The notes: generated from the letters alone by a model not told the origin. Positions 17,292-26,468 are shown, counted from the first letter of the stretch. The stretch: 64,000 nucleotides of DNA from Streptomyces sp. NBC_01232 (GCF_035989885.1 NZ_CP108518.1:992001-1056000); one strand, 5' to 3'. Translations and numbers: made by a program.

Positions 17292-18296
17292 TCAGCCGCA
17301 GGTGCGTGCCACGCGCTCGAGCTCGTCCGCCCACACGGCCGGGTCCTGCGGGCCGACGTGCGGCGCGGCCAGCGACCGTACGTGGAAGCGGTTGCGCGGG
17401 GTCGCCTCGTCCGCCTCTCGGATCATCAGGTCCTGGAGTGCGGGCGGGATGGCCCGGTCCTCGCCGAACCGCAGGTACGTGCGCGGCACGCGCCCCCACC
17501 GGTCGGGCAGCCCGCGGGCGTCGGCGGCCCCGATCGCCGCGGATTCGTCCGGTTCGAGGATGTTCAGCAGGGTCCGCACCTGCGCGTCGGACCAGTCGGC
17601 CGCCAGCGCGTCCTTGATCACCGCGAAGAAGACGGGGTCACCGGAGCGCCAGTTGACCCGGTTCACGCCCAGCTCCGGCGGGGTCTTGAAGCCGGGGATC
17701 CGGAACAGGGCGCTGGAGGCGGCCTCGGGGGTCGTCATCAGCTCCACCACCGAGCGGTGGCGGGTCGGGCAGAACGCGGATGCGTACACCAAGTGGGAGA
17801 TCAGCTCGGGCACTTGGTTGGCGACCGCGTTCAGTGTGACCCCGCCCAGGCTCTGGCCGACCAGGACGACCGGCCCGTTGCGGTGCGCGGCGCGCACGGC
17901 GTCGACCACGTGGGCCGTGAAGTCGGCCAGTGTCACCGCACCGATGGGCGACGGCTCCGTGGCGAGGCGCTCCAGGTCCTGCGGGGCCTGGTAGGAGACC
18001 GGGAAGTATGCGCCGGGCCCGTGGCCGGGCAGGTCCACCGCGATCGCCCGGTGGCCGCGCAGACCCAGCTCCCGCAGGACCGGGCTCCAGCCGTAGGAGT
18101 TGCTTCCGGAGCCGTGGACGAGGACGAAGACGGGTGCGCCCCGCCTCCGCGTGTCCGCCTGCGCGGCGGAGGCCCCCGCGCCCACCGCCGCGACCGCTCC
18201 GGCTCCGGCGACGGCGGCCTTCAGGACCCCTCGCCGTGACCGCCCGCCGGGGCGCTCCGCGCCACCGATGTCACTCACATCACTCGCGTTACGCAT
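17292..18296 (-). CDS. Tat-exported alpha/beta hydrolase
   Basis: A 334-residue protein. The N-terminus has RSRRGVLKAAVAGAGAVAAV, a twin-arginine signal, with cleavage near the ASAAQA segment. The hydrolase core begins PVFVLVHGSGSNSYGW (oxyanion region), has nucleophile elbow VVLVGQSLGGVTL near residue 165, and ends with a His in APHVGPQDPAVWADEL. The short pairing of HG with a GxSxGG elbow fits the EstC/hydroxynitrile-lyase-like branch of salicylate-type esterases. The substrate is unknown. The ATG at 18296 has a weak ribosome site. It is divergent from the small lipoprotein gene. Confidence 0.8.
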   Translation of the reverse strand: MRNASDVSDIGGAERPGGRSRRGVLKAAVAGAGAVAAVGAGASAAQADTRRRGAPVFVLVHGSGSNSYGWSPVLRELGLRGHRAIAVDLPGHGPGAYFPVSYQAPQDLERLATEPSPIGAVTLADFTAHVVDAVRAAHRNGPVVLVGQSLGGVTLNAVANQVPELISHLVYASAFCPTRHRSVVELMTTPEAASSALFRIPGFKTPPELGVNRVNWRSGDPVFFAVIKDALAADWSDAQVRTLLNILEPDESAAIGAADARGLPDRWGRVPRTYLRFGEDRAIPPALQDLMIREADEATPRNRFHVRSLAAPHVGPQDPAVWADELERVARTCG

Positions 18297-18370
18297 GAGT
18301 AACACCCTAGGCGCGGGACCCCACATGACCGGCTGATTTCGGACAGCCCGCGCGAGGCGTGCCGCGGCGC

Positions 18371-18404
18371 GCCCAGGGGCTGTCCGTCCGGACGGCCCCT
18401 GGGC
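18371..18404. repeat. 34-bp inverted repeat between divergent genes
   Basis: GCCCAGGGGC (18371-18380) pairs with GCCCCTGGGC (18395-18404), and the interior contains the perfect palindrome CGTCCGGACG (18385-18394). It is the most stable fold in the 187-bp divergent spacer and could be an operator or an RNA hairpin in the lipoprotein 5' leader. Confidence 0.6.
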
Positions 18405-18483
18405 GAAGGTATGCGGACCGGAACACCACAGCGGTGGGGCGTCACATGGACCGAACCCCACCGCACGAACCAAGGACACTGCC

Positions 18484-18978
18484 GTGCGCATACCGAAGCT
18501 CCTCATGCTCTTGGCCGCCGCCATTGTTCTGGCCGGATGCACCGGCCAGGAAGATCGGGCCTACGAGGCGGTATGGGAGCCGGACGACGCCTTGCAGAGG
18601 GCACAAGCAGCGCTGAAGGGCGACGATGCCTCGGCGCGGCGCGTACGGTTCGGTGCTCCCCACGTCGGCTCGGGCATGAACGAGAGACTGGAGACGAGCG
18701 GCGACACGTCCTACCGTCTCGATGTCGTCTGCGACAGCGCGGACGTTCCAAGAGTGACAGTCGCCCTCACCCGGGAAGCGTCGAAGAAGCAGGTCGAGGT
18801 CACCTGCGCAGGCACCGCAGGCAAACACCCCGTGCGTCTCAACTTCCCCGCGGGCCCACCCGTCACGGTGACAGTCGCAGCGGCACCGAGCGACGCCATG
18901 GGCCTGATCGTCTGGGAGCTCAAGACCATCGGCCCAGCAAACGTGCAGGGCTGCGCCGACGAGATCACGGGCTGCTAG
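18484..18978 (+). CDS. small secreted lipoprotein, unknown function
   Basis: A 164-residue protein. A signal peptide with lipobox VLAGC (Cys19) predicts processing by Lsp and anchoring on the outer face of the membrane. The mature part contains four further Cys (in VVCDS, VTCAG, QGCAD and the last residue), suggesting disulfides. No recognised domain was seen. The start is GTG at 18484 with AAGGA 7 nt upstream. Confidence 0.75.
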   Translation: MRIPKLLMLLAAAIVLAGCTGQEDRAYEAVWEPDDALQRAQAALKGDDASARRVRFGAPHVGSGMNERLETSGDTSYRLDVVCDSADVPRVTVALTREASKKQVEVTCAGTAGKHPVRLNFPAGPPVTVTVAAAPSDAMGLIVWELKTIGPANVQGCADEITGC

Positions 18979-19085
18979 CCCGTTTCCTGTGGATCTTCAC
19001 TGGGCTTGTGCGGCCTGGATGCGGTGTCGGCATGACGACGATCCTGCGGCACGCCCGACCCGGATTCGTGTGGGATTGGTGGGCA

Positions 19086-19113
19086 GCCGGCCCGGCGGGG
19101 CCGCCGGGCCGGC
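19086..19113. terminator. bidirectional terminator hairpin
   Basis: GCCGGCCCGGCGG (19086-19098) and CCGCCGGGCCGGC (19101-19113) form a perfect 13-bp stem with two central Gs, in the 249-bp gap between the convergent lipoprotein gene and flavoprotein gene. No gene was found in the rest of the gap. Confidence 0.7.
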
Positions 19114-19227
19114 CGGGCGTGAGGACGAACGCCGGCGGCCTGCAGCGACGTCGGCTGCGAGGTGGATCGTGGTGGTCCGTCCGACGCGGGAGCGTCCGAG
19201 GGTATGGTCGTCGACAAGACACCCCCC

Positions 19228-20799
19228 TCAGTGCCCCAGCACCGCCATCGCCGCGTTGTGGCCGGGGACCCCGCTGACGCCGCCGCCGCGGACCGCGCCC
19301 GCGCCGCACAGCAGGACGTTGCGGTGGGCCGTCTCCACACCCCACCGCCCGCCGCCCTCGTCCGCGTACGGCCAGGACAGGTCGCGGTGGAAGATGTGGC
19401 CGCCGGGCAGCCGCAGTTCGCGCTCCAGGTCCTGCGGGGTCTTCGCCTCGATGCACGGGCGGCCGTCCGCGTCGAAGGCGAGGCAGTCGGTGAGCGGTTC
19501 GGCCAGGTGCGCGTCGAGCTGGGCGAGGGTGGCGGTCAGCAGCACCTCACGGGCCTGCTGGTTGTCGTGTCCGAACAGCCGGGCCGGGGCGTGCAGGCCG
19601 AAGAGGGTGAGCGTCTGGTAGCCCTGCTCGACGAGTTCCGGGCCGAGGATCGTCGGGTCGGTCAGCGAGTGGCAGTAGATCTCCGAGGGCGGTACGGAGG
19701 GCAGTTCGCCCGAGGCGGCCTCCGCGTACGCCCGGGCGAGCTCTTCGTAGCCTTCGGCGATGTGGAAGGTGCCGCCGAAGGCCTCGCGCGGGTCCACGGA
19801 AGTGTCCCGGAGCCTGGGCAGCCGGCGCAGCAGCATGTTGACCTTGAGCTGCGCGCCTTCGGGGGCCGCGGCCGCGCCCTGCGCCGGGCTCTCGCCGAGG
19901 AGTTCGGCCAGGGCCCGCGGCGAGGCGTTGACCAGCACCGTACGGCCGACGACCCGGCCCTCCCCCGTTGCCGTGCGGAACACCACCTCGGCCGGGGCGA
20001 CCCCGTCCGTGTCGATCCGAAGCACCTCGTGGCCGGTGGCGATGTGCGCCCCGGCCTTGGTCGCGGCCGCGGCGAGGGCGTCGGTGAGGGCGCCCATGCC
20101 GCCGACCGGCACGTCCCAGTCCCCGGTGCCGCCTCCGATGACGTGGTAGAGGAAGCAGCGGTTCTGCGCGAGGGAGGGGTCGTGCGCGTCCGCGAAGGTG
20201 CCGATCAGCCCGTCCGTGAGGACGACCCCGCGGACCAGGTCGTCGGCGAAGTTCCGTTCGACCGCCTGCCCGAGCGGCTCCTCGAAGAGCATCCGCCACG
20301 CGGCCTCGTCGTCGATCCGGGCCCGCAGCCCGGCCCGCGTGGGCAGGGGCTCGGTCAGGGTCGGGAACACCTTCTCGGCGACGCGCCCGGTGGTCCCGTA
20401 GAAGGCGCGCCAGCTCTCGTACTCCCGCTCGGAGCCGGTCAGCTTCGCGAAGGACTCCCGGGTGCGCTGCTCGCCGCCCCCGACGAGGAGCCCGCCGGGG
20501 CGCCCGCCGCGCTCGGTGGGCGTGTACGAGGAGACCGTGCGCCGGCGTACCTCGAACCGCAGGTCCAGATCGCGCACGATCTTCGCCGGGAGCAGGGAGA
20601 CGAGGTAGGAGTAGCGGGAGAGTCTGGCGTCGACCCCGACGAACGGGCGGCTGGAGATCGCCGCCCCGCCCGTGTTGCCGAGCCGCTCCAGGACCAGCAC
20701 CGAGCGGCCGGCCCGAGCCAGGTATGCGGCGGCCACCAGGCCGTTGTGCCCACCGCCCACGATCACGTCGTCGTACACGTCCCGCCCGAAGGTCGTCAT
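19228..20799 (-). CDS. phytoene-desaturase-like FAD oxidoreductase (PYROXD2-like)
   Basis: A 523-residue flavoprotein. The N-terminal motif DVIVGGGHNGLVAAAYLARAG binds the FAD ADP moiety. The substrate-domain segment IGGGTGDWDVPVGGMGALTDAL lies near residue 220, and the C-terminal FAD motif GAGAVRGGGVSGVPGHNAAMA is at the end. This order matches CrtI/PYROXD2-type oxidoreductases. No other carotenoid gene is near, so a desaturase role is not supported by context. Its ATG overlaps the stop of the kinase gene (ATGA at 20796-20799), so it is translationally coupled to a Ser/Thr kinase, an uncommon pairing. Confidence 0.83.
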   Translation of the reverse strand: MTTFGRDVYDDVIVGGGHNGLVAAAYLARAGRSVLVLERLGNTGGAAISSRPFVGVDARLSRYSYLVSLLPAKIVRDLDLRFEVRRRTVSSYTPTERGGRPGGLLVGGGEQRTRESFAKLTGSEREYESWRAFYGTTGRVAEKVFPTLTEPLPTRAGLRARIDDEAAWRMLFEEPLGQAVERNFADDLVRGVVLTDGLIGTFADAHDPSLAQNRCFLYHVIGGGTGDWDVPVGGMGALTDALAAAATKAGAHIATGHEVLRIDTDGVAPAEVVFRTATGEGRVVGRTVLVNASPRALAELLGESPAQGAAAAPEGAQLKVNMLLRRLPRLRDTSVDPREAFGGTFHIAEGYEELARAYAEAASGELPSVPPSEIYCHSLTDPTILGPELVEQGYQTLTLFGLHAPARLFGHDNQQAREVLLTATLAQLDAHLAEPLTDCLAFDADGRPCIEAKTPQDLERELRLPGGHIFHRDLSWPYADEGGGRWGVETAHRNVLLCGAGAVRGGGVSGVPGHNAAMAVLGH

Positions 20800-22904
20800 G
20801 GCTCTTGGTAGCACACCTGGCCGAGTCGCTCCAGACAGTGCGCCTCGTCGGCGTGGGCCAGGGCCGTGTCGGGATGGTCGTCGCCGAAGGCCCGCTCGCG
20901 GATGCCGGAGAGGTCCCGGTAGATGGGCAGCGCCTCGTCCCATCGGCCCAGGCGTCCCAGTCCTCCGGCGAGTTCGCGGCGGCTGACCAGGGTGTCCGGA
21001 TGCTCGGCGCCGAGCACCTCGGCGCGCAGCGCGCCCACCTGGCGGGCCTCGGCCACCGCTTCCTCCCAGCGCTCCAGGCGGCCCAGGTTGACCCCGAGGA
21101 CGTGCCGGGCGCGCAGGGTCTCGGGGTCGGTGACCCCGTAGGCGCGGGTGCGGTCGCGGACCAGGCCCCGGAACAGGTCGAGGGCCCGGGCGACGTGCCC
21201 GGTGCGGCCGAGGGCGATGCCGACCTCGTAGCGGGCGGCCAGGGTGTCGGGGTGGTCGCGGCCGAGCACCCGGTCCCGTACGGCGGCGATCTCGCGGAAC
21301 GCGGCCAGGGCCTCCTGCCAGCGCTCCAGGCGGCCGAGCGCGTACGCCGCCTCGTAGCGGGTCAGCAGGGTGTCGGCGTGCTCGGCGCCGAGCACGACCG
21401 CCCGGTCGGCGGCGACCTCGGCGGCGGTGGCGTGGGCGTCCGCGAAGCGACCCAGCGCACCCAGCGCGCAGGCCAGGTTGTGCCGGCAGCGCAGGGTGTC
21501 GGGGTGAAGCGGGCCCGTGGTCCGCTCGCGGGCGACGAGCACGGCGCGGTAGACGTCGTGCGCCTCCTGGTGGCGGCCGAGCCGGCCCAGTTCGTACGCC
21601 GTCTCCTGGCGCGCCGCGAGGGTGTCGGCATGGTCCGCGCCGAGTACCCGGGTGCGTCCCTCGGCCACGGCCGCATACCCGGCGAGCGCCTCCTCGGGCC
21701 GGCCCGCCCGGCTGAGGGCGTAGGCACGGGCGTGGCCGGCGTCGAGCGCGTCGGCGCCGTTGTCCCGCGGTCCGGCGGGGCGCGGGAATCCGTAGGCGGC
21801 GGTGAGCCGCGGGTCCTCGGCGGGCTCGGGGCGGACGATGGTGGCGCCGGGGCGGGCCGCGCGGTGCTCGCCGTCCGGGCGCGGCCCCGGCTGCCGGACA
21901 CCGGGGCGCGCGGCCGTCCAGGAGCCGGTGAGCACGGCCCATGCACCGCTCGCGGGCCGTGCGTCGATGCCGGCCTTGCGGCCGGCGGTCATGCCGCGGG
22001 CCCAGGCCGGGAGCGGGGCCTGGGCGCCGGGCAGCCCGCCCGGTCCCAGCCGTGCCTCGACGAGCCGGCGGTGCACGTGGCGGGCGTCGCCCGGGCGGTC
22101 CTCGGGGCGCTTGGCGAGCAGGTCCAGGACCACCTCGTCGAAGTAGCCGGGCAGCTCGGGGCGGTGCTCGCGCAGCGGTACGGGCGCGTTGTCGCGGTGG
22201 CCTACCAGCACCGACCAGGAGTCGCCGAGGTCGAAGGGCGGGGCGCCGGTGGCGATCTCGTACAGGACGCAGCCGAAGGAGTAGAGGTCGCTCCGGTGGT
22301 CGACCTCGCCGCCCGCGATCTGTTCGGGCGACATGTAGTGCGGGGTGCCCATGGCCATGCCGCCGCCGGTGAGCTTGGCGGTGAAGCCGATGTCGTGGGC
22401 GAGGCGGGCGATGCCGAAGTCGCAGATCTTCACCGTGCCGTCGGTGAGCCGCATGATGTTGGCGGGTTTCAGGTCACGGTGTACGACGCCCTGGTCATGG
22501 GTGTAGCCGAGGGCGGCGGCCATCTGCTCGGCGATGTCGACGACCACGTCCACGGGGAGCGGGCGTGCGTCGTTGTCCTCCAGGAGCTGGCTGAGGTTGC
22601 GGCCCTCGAGGAGTTCCATGACGAGGTAGAGGGGACCGCCCGCGGCGCTGTCGTCGCCGAAGTCGTGGACGACGGTCACCCCGCGGTGCTGGAGCGACGC
22701 GGCCACGCGCGCCTCGCGCCGGAACCGCTCGCGGAGCACCTGGGTGAAGTGGGCGTCCTGCTCGGCGCCGATCGGCTTGAGGCACTTCACGGCGACCTGC
22801 CGGCCCAGCGATTCGTCGCGGGCGCGCCATACCTCGCCCATGCCGCCGCGCCCGATCAGATCGAGCGACCGGTAACGGCCCTGGATCAGTCTGGACTCCG
22901 CCAT
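20796..22904 (-). CDS. Ser/Thr protein kinase with C-terminal TPR array
   Basis: A 702-residue cytoplasmic protein. The Hanks-type kinase domain (about 10-270) has the P-loop IGRGGMGEVW, catalytic VAVK, VVHRDLKPAN, CDFGIA and the APE-equivalent SPEQ. It has no transmembrane helix and no PASTA or sensor domain. From about residue 385 to the end there are roughly eight 42-residue TPR units of the kinesin-light-chain/NB-ARC-associated type with the recurring signature VLGADHADTLAARxExAxxLGRLGR. These form a superhelix for protein binding. The kinase could phosphorylate the coupled flavoprotein or a partner held by the TPRs; that is inference. Confidence 0.93.
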   Translation of the reverse strand: MAESRLIQGRYRSLDLIGRGGMGEVWRARDESLGRQVAVKCLKPIGAEQDAHFTQVLRERFRREARVAASLQHRGVTVVHDFGDDSAAGGPLYLVMELLEGRNLSQLLEDNDARPLPVDVVVDIAEQMAAALGYTHDQGVVHRDLKPANIMRLTDGTVKICDFGIARLAHDIGFTAKLTGGGMAMGTPHYMSPEQIAGGEVDHRSDLYSFGCVLYEIATGAPPFDLGDSWSVLVGHRDNAPVPLREHRPELPGYFDEVVLDLLAKRPEDRPGDARHVHRRLVEARLGPGGLPGAQAPLPAWARGMTAGRKAGIDARPASGAWAVLTGSWTAARPGVRQPGPRPDGEHRAARPGATIVRPEPAEDPRLTAAYGFPRPAGPRDNGADALDAGHARAYALSRAGRPEEALAGYAAVAEGRTRVLGADHADTLAARQETAYELGRLGRHQEAHDVYRAVLVARERTTGPLHPDTLRCRHNLACALGALGRFADAHATAAEVAADRAVVLGAEHADTLLTRYEAAYALGRLERWQEALAAFREIAAVRDRVLGRDHPDTLAARYEVGIALGRTGHVARALDLFRGLVRDRTRAYGVTDPETLRARHVLGVNLGRLERWEEAVAEARQVGALRAEVLGAEHPDTLVSRRELAGGLGRLGRWDEALPIYRDLSGIRERAFGDDHPDTALAHADEAHCLERLGQVCYQEP

Positions 22905-22930
22905 GTCTTAAAGCCGCCCCCGTTGTCGTG

Positions 22931-23854
22931 CTACGCCCTCCCCGGCCGATCCAGTATGGCCGCTGATGTACGCAGTGTGTACGGCGAGGGGCGGCTCCCG
23001 GGGCCCATGCGACGCATCGCTTTCAAGATGTGACCTGGAGGCAGCTGCCAGCGTAGACCTGCGGGAATGGTGCGCAGTGCGCGCCCGGTGAGACGCAGGC
23101 GCCGGGTGACGCTGCGTGGTGCCGGTGCGGGCCGCCCGTACAGCTGGTGCGCCCAGCCGGGGAGGGAACCGTACGCCAGACCCGCGATCGGTGGCCACAG
23201 CAGGTTTCGGCCACGGACGAGGCGGGGGTGGACGGGCGGACCGCGCAGGAAGTCGTCCACGGCGAGGGCGTCGGGGCCGGCGGCGAGCTCGGGGCGGACC
23301 CGGTCGAAGTAGGCGGCGAGGTCGGCGGTGCCGGCGGGGACCCCGGCCGGGTCGAGTCCGACGAGGCGGGCGTTGACTCGGTTCTCGTCGACGTAGCGGT
23401 CGGCCTGGGCGGGGGTGAGGGGGACGCCGGAGCGGCGCAGGACGTGCAGGAAGCTGTCGATCTGCGCGCAGTGGATCCACAGCAGCAGCGCGGGGTCGTC
23501 GACGGGGAAGCGTTCGCCGGTGTCCGGATCGGTGGCGGACAGTTTGCGGTGGATCGTCCGGACGCGCAGGCCCGCGCGTTCGGCGGCCTCGGTGGTGCCG
23601 TAGGTGAGGGTGCCGACGAAGTCGGCGGTGCGCAGCAGCCGTCCCCAGGCGTCGGGGCCGCCGTCCTGCCGGTCGAAAGCGGCCGAATTCTCCATGACCC
23701 CGCGGACGGCTCGCGGGTGGAGGGCCTGGAGGTAGAGCGCCCGGAGCCCGGCGATCCACATCATCGGGTCGCCGTGGCACTGCCAGGTGACGGACGACGG
23801 CCCGTACAGCCCCGGATCAGGCAGGGGGCCGGGTCCGGTCGCGGTGCTGCCCAT
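22931..23854 (-). CDS. oxygenase MpaB family protein (DUF2236)
   Basis: A 307-residue helical protein. Early conserved segments DPMMWIAGLRALYLQALHPRAV and FDRQDGGPDAWGRLLRTADFV, then LLLWIHCAQIDSFL near 130, match the MpaB'/latex-clearing-protein-like DUF2236 family. These are haem b proteins; the histidine in LHPRAV or WIHCAQ is a likely ligand. Described relatives oxygenate isoprenoid or rubber double bonds, but the substrate here is unknown. The ATG at 23854 has a GGGGAGG ribosome site. It precedes the kinase gene on the same strand with a 26-bp gap, so the three may be one transcript. Confidence 0.8.
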   Translation of the reverse strand: MGSTATGPGPLPDPGLYGPSSVTWQCHGDPMMWIAGLRALYLQALHPRAVRGVMENSAAFDRQDGGPDAWGRLLRTADFVGTLTYGTTEAAERAGLRVRTIHRKLSATDPDTGERFPVDDPALLLWIHCAQIDSFLHVLRRSGVPLTPAQADRYVDENRVNARLVGLDPAGVPAGTADLAAYFDRVRPELAAGPDALAVDDFLRGPPVHPRLVRGRNLLWPPIAGLAYGSLPGWAHQLYGRPAPAPRSVTRRLRLTGRALRTIPAGLRWQLPPGHILKAMRRMGPGSRPSPYTLRTSAAILDRPGRA

Positions 23855-24035
23855 CCGTACCTCCCCGTCGCAGGCGCCCGGCGGCTCCAGCCTACCGATC
23901 CGGGGCGGCCGTCAGCGATACGTATGGACCGGGCCCATGACCGTCAAGGTCCCGTCAGGGGGCGGGGCGCGGGGTGTGGTGGCGGGGATAGCTTCGGCGT
24001 CACCGACCGAACGAACCGAGCGATCGAACCGAAGA

Positions 24036-24077
24036 CCGGTCGTCGAAGGCCGGTCGTCGAAGGCCGGTCGTCGAACG
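24036..24077 (+). repeat. three tandem 14-bp repeats
   Basis: CCGGTCGTCGAAGG is repeated at 24036, 24050 and 24064 (the last ends in ACG). The period of 14 bp would not keep sites on the same helix face. They lie 28-70 bp upstream of the SAV_915 start and may be regulatory or a replication-slippage product. Confidence 0.75.
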
Positions 24078-24105
24078 CAGATCGCGGCCCCTCCAGGAGG
24101 ACCCC

Positions 24106-24492
24106 ATGTGCCTGATCCAGTACGCAGAGGACCCCGAACCCGAGGAACCCGGGCCGGCGGCCCCCGGACATGCGGACCCCGAACCCGTGGAACGGGTCCC
24201 CGCCGGGCTCCTGTACGTGCCCGTCCGGCCGGGGACCCGGGAGGTGACGCTCCGGATGTTCCGCACCCCGCTGGGCCACCGGACCGCTGTCGGATTCACC
24301 CGCACGGAGCTGCTGGCCACGACGCTCGGGCCGCACGCCCCCTGGATCCGGCTCTCCGCCTCCGCGCTCCGGGCGCTGGCCGCTCCCCTCGGCGCGTCCC
24401 TCCTGACGATCGACCCGACCTTCTCGGCTCCCGCCGCGACCCCGGTGCCGGAGCGCACCGGCAGCGGCCGGTCCGTGGTCCGCGCACGCTGA
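24106..24492 (+). CDS. SAV_915-like small protein
   Basis: A 128-residue protein. The core LLYVPVRPGTREVTLRMFRTPLGHRTAVGFT and the SALRALAAPLGASLLTIDP ending resemble the Streptomyces SAV_915/SseB-like family of unknown function. The first 30 residues are rich in Glu and Pro. GGAGG lies 5 nt before the ATG. It ends 11 bp before the LysA-like decarboxylase, so they are probably co-transcribed. The family identification is from memory of the motif order. Confidence 0.7.
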   Translation: MCLIQYAEDPEPEEPGPAAPGHADPEPVERVPAGLLYVPVRPGTREVTLRMFRTPLGHRTAVGFTRTELLATTLGPHAPWIRLSASALRALAAPLGASLLTIDPTFSAPAATPVPERTGSGRSVVRAR

Positions 24493-24503
24493 GAGGGATC
24501 ACC

Positions 24504-25841
24504 ATGACCACGACCGAACTCCGCGGGGTCGCCACCACCGACGCGGACGACCTGTCCGTCTGGCCCGCCTCCACGGACCGCCTCCCGCACGGCGGACTGG
24601 CCGTCGGCGGGGTGTCGCTGGCGGAGCTCGCCGACCGGTTCGGCACCCCGGCGTACGTGCTGGACGAGGGCGAGGTGCGCGCACGCTGCCGGACGTACCG
24701 CGACGCCTTCCCGGAGGCCGAGGTCCTGTACGCCGCCAAGGCGTTCCTGTCCCGCGCCATGGTGCGCTGGGTCGGCGAGGAGGGCCTGGGGCTCGACGTG
24801 TGCTCCGCCGGCGAGCTCGAACTCGCCGTCACCGCCGGATTCCCGCCCGAGCGGATCGTGCTGCACGGAAACGCGAAGTCGCCCCACGACATCGGGGCGG
24901 CGCTGCGGTTCGGCGTCGGCCGGATCGTCATCGACGGCCCGTCGGAGATCGCGCGGCTGGCCGCGGCGGTGGGGACGGGCGGCCGTCAGAAGGTCCTGGT
25001 CCGGGTGGTCCCCGGCGTCTCGGCCGGCGGCCACGACAAGATCCGGACGGGGACGGACGACCAGAAGTTCGGCCTGTCGGCGGGCGACGGCTCCGCGCAG
25101 CACGCGATCGCCCGCATCCTCGGCCAGCCGCAGCTCGACCTCGTCGGCCTGCACTGCCACATCGGCTCCCAGATCACCGGGACAAAGCCGTACGTGACCG
25201 CCGTGCGCCGGATGGTGGGGCTGATGGCGCAGGTCCACCGGTCCCACGGCGTGGCGCTCGGCGAACTGGACATGGGTGGCGGGCACGGGGTCGCCTATCG
25301 TCCGGGGGAGCCGGCCCTCGACACGGTCGCCCTCGCGCGCAAGCTCCGTACGGAACTGGTGGCGGGCTGCGCCGCCGCGGGGCTGCCCGAGCCGCGGCTG
25401 CTCATCGAGCCGGGGCGCGCCGTCGTGGGCCCGGCGGGGGTGGCCCTGTACCGGGTGCTGGCCGTCAAGCACACCGGGGAGCGGGTGTTCGTGGCCGTGG
25501 ACGGCGGGATGAGCGACAACCCGCGGCCGGCGCTGTACGGGGTCCGCTACGCGCCCCGCCTCATCGGCCGCCGCCCGGCGGCGGATTCCCGTACGGCCAC
25601 GGTCGTCGGCCGCCACTGCGAGGCGGGCGACATCCTGGCCGCGGACGTTCCGCTGCCCGCCGACATCCGGCCGGGCGATCTGCTCGCGGTCCCGGTGGCG
25701 GGTGCGTACCAGCTGTCCATGGCCTCGGCCTACAACCTCGTGGGCCGCCCGCCGGTGATCGCCGTGCACGGGGGAACGGCGCGCCTGCTCGTGCGGCGCG
25801 AGACGCTGGACGATCTCCGCCGCCGGGACGTCGGAGCCTAG
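24504..25841 (+). CDS. diaminopimelate decarboxylase-like PLP enzyme
   Basis: A 445-residue fold type III decarboxylase. The PLP lysine sits in VLYAAKAF (about residue 78). The HCHIGSQI motif near 215, the Gly-rich phosphate site DMGGGHGVAYRPGE near 260, the EPGRAVVGPAG motif near 300, and the second-subunit cysteine and following residues in RHCEAGDIL near 370 are all present. LysA converts meso-diaminopimelate to lysine. The N-terminal extension and the SAV_915 partner suggest a paralogue rather than the housekeeping lysA, which in Streptomyces is normally linked to hom/thrC. Ornithine or another diamino acid could be the substrate. Confidence 0.85.
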   Translation: MTTTELRGVATTDADDLSVWPASTDRLPHGGLAVGGVSLAELADRFGTPAYVLDEGEVRARCRTYRDAFPEAEVLYAAKAFLSRAMVRWVGEEGLGLDVCSAGELELAVTAGFPPERIVLHGNAKSPHDIGAALRFGVGRIVIDGPSEIARLAAAVGTGGRQKVLVRVVPGVSAGGHDKIRTGTDDQKFGLSAGDGSAQHAIARILGQPQLDLVGLHCHIGSQITGTKPYVTAVRRMVGLMAQVHRSHGVALGELDMGGGHGVAYRPGEPALDTVALARKLRTELVAGCAAAGLPEPRLLIEPGRAVVGPAGVALYRVLAVKHTGERVFVAVDGGMSDNPRPALYGVRYAPRLIGRRPAADSRTATVVGRHCEAGDILAADVPLPADIRPGDLLAVPVAGAYQLSMASAYNLVGRPPVIAVHGGTARLLVRRETLDDLRRRDVGA

Positions 25842-25884
25842 GGGGTGCCTCGTCGACCGGGCTGCGGCGGCATAGAGTTGCGGC

Positions 25885-26277
25885 GTGCAGCTCTACACGA
25901 TCGGCGAGGCCGCCCAACTCCTCCGCGTCAGCACCGACACCGCCCGCCGCTGGGCGGACGCGGGCCGCTTCCCGACCGTGCGCGACGGCAACAAGCGCAT
26001 GGTCGAGGGCGTGCACCTGGCCGCGTTCTGCGTGACGCTCGCCCGGGAGGCCGCGGAGGGCGACGGCGAGTCCTCCACCTCGGTGCGCAACGCGCTGCCG
26101 GGGATCGTGACGGCGGTGACGCTCGGCGAGGTGGCCGCCCAGGTCGAGATCCAGGCCGGCCCGCACCGCGTGGTCTCGCTGCTGACCCGGGAGGCGGTCG
26201 AGGAGCTCGGTCTCGCGGTCGGCGTGCAGGCCGTGGCCCGCGTGAAGTCGACCAGCGTCCACATCGACCTCGGCTGA
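25885..26277 (+). CDS. HTH + TOBE (Mop) domain protein, molybdate-responsive regulator type
   Basis: A 130-residue two-domain protein. Residues 1-55 form an excisionase/MerR-like winged HTH (YTIGEAAQLLRVSTDTARRW). Residues about 68-130 are a single Mop/TOBE domain (RNALPGIVTAVTLGEVAAQVEIQAG, then VGVQAVARVKSTSVHI, with the conserved KSTSV). TOBE domains bind molybdate or molybdopterin, so this is likely a molybdate sensor or store. The start is GTG at 25885. A -10-like TAGAGT at 25873-25878 is only six bases upstream, so the mRNA may be leaderless. Confidence 0.82.
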   Translation: MQLYTIGEAAQLLRVSTDTARRWADAGRFPTVRDGNKRMVEGVHLAAFCVTLAREAAEGDGESSTSVRNALPGIVTAVTLGEVAAQVEIQAGPHRVVSLLTREAVEELGLAVGVQAVARVKSTSVHIDLG

Positions 26278-26468
26278 GGCCGGCTCGGACCCTTCGGGGC
26301 GATGAGGCCGGCCGGCATCCGCAGCAGGGTCCGTTTCCGGAACGCTCATGTACGGGATCGTGCCTGCCGACCCACCGGTGCTGCCGGATCCGGCAGGCGC
26401 CTCCTGGGCTCGCGCGGGGGCACGGGCCGCATGTGAGGGTGCCGTGGCGGGGCAGGGATCATTGCCGC

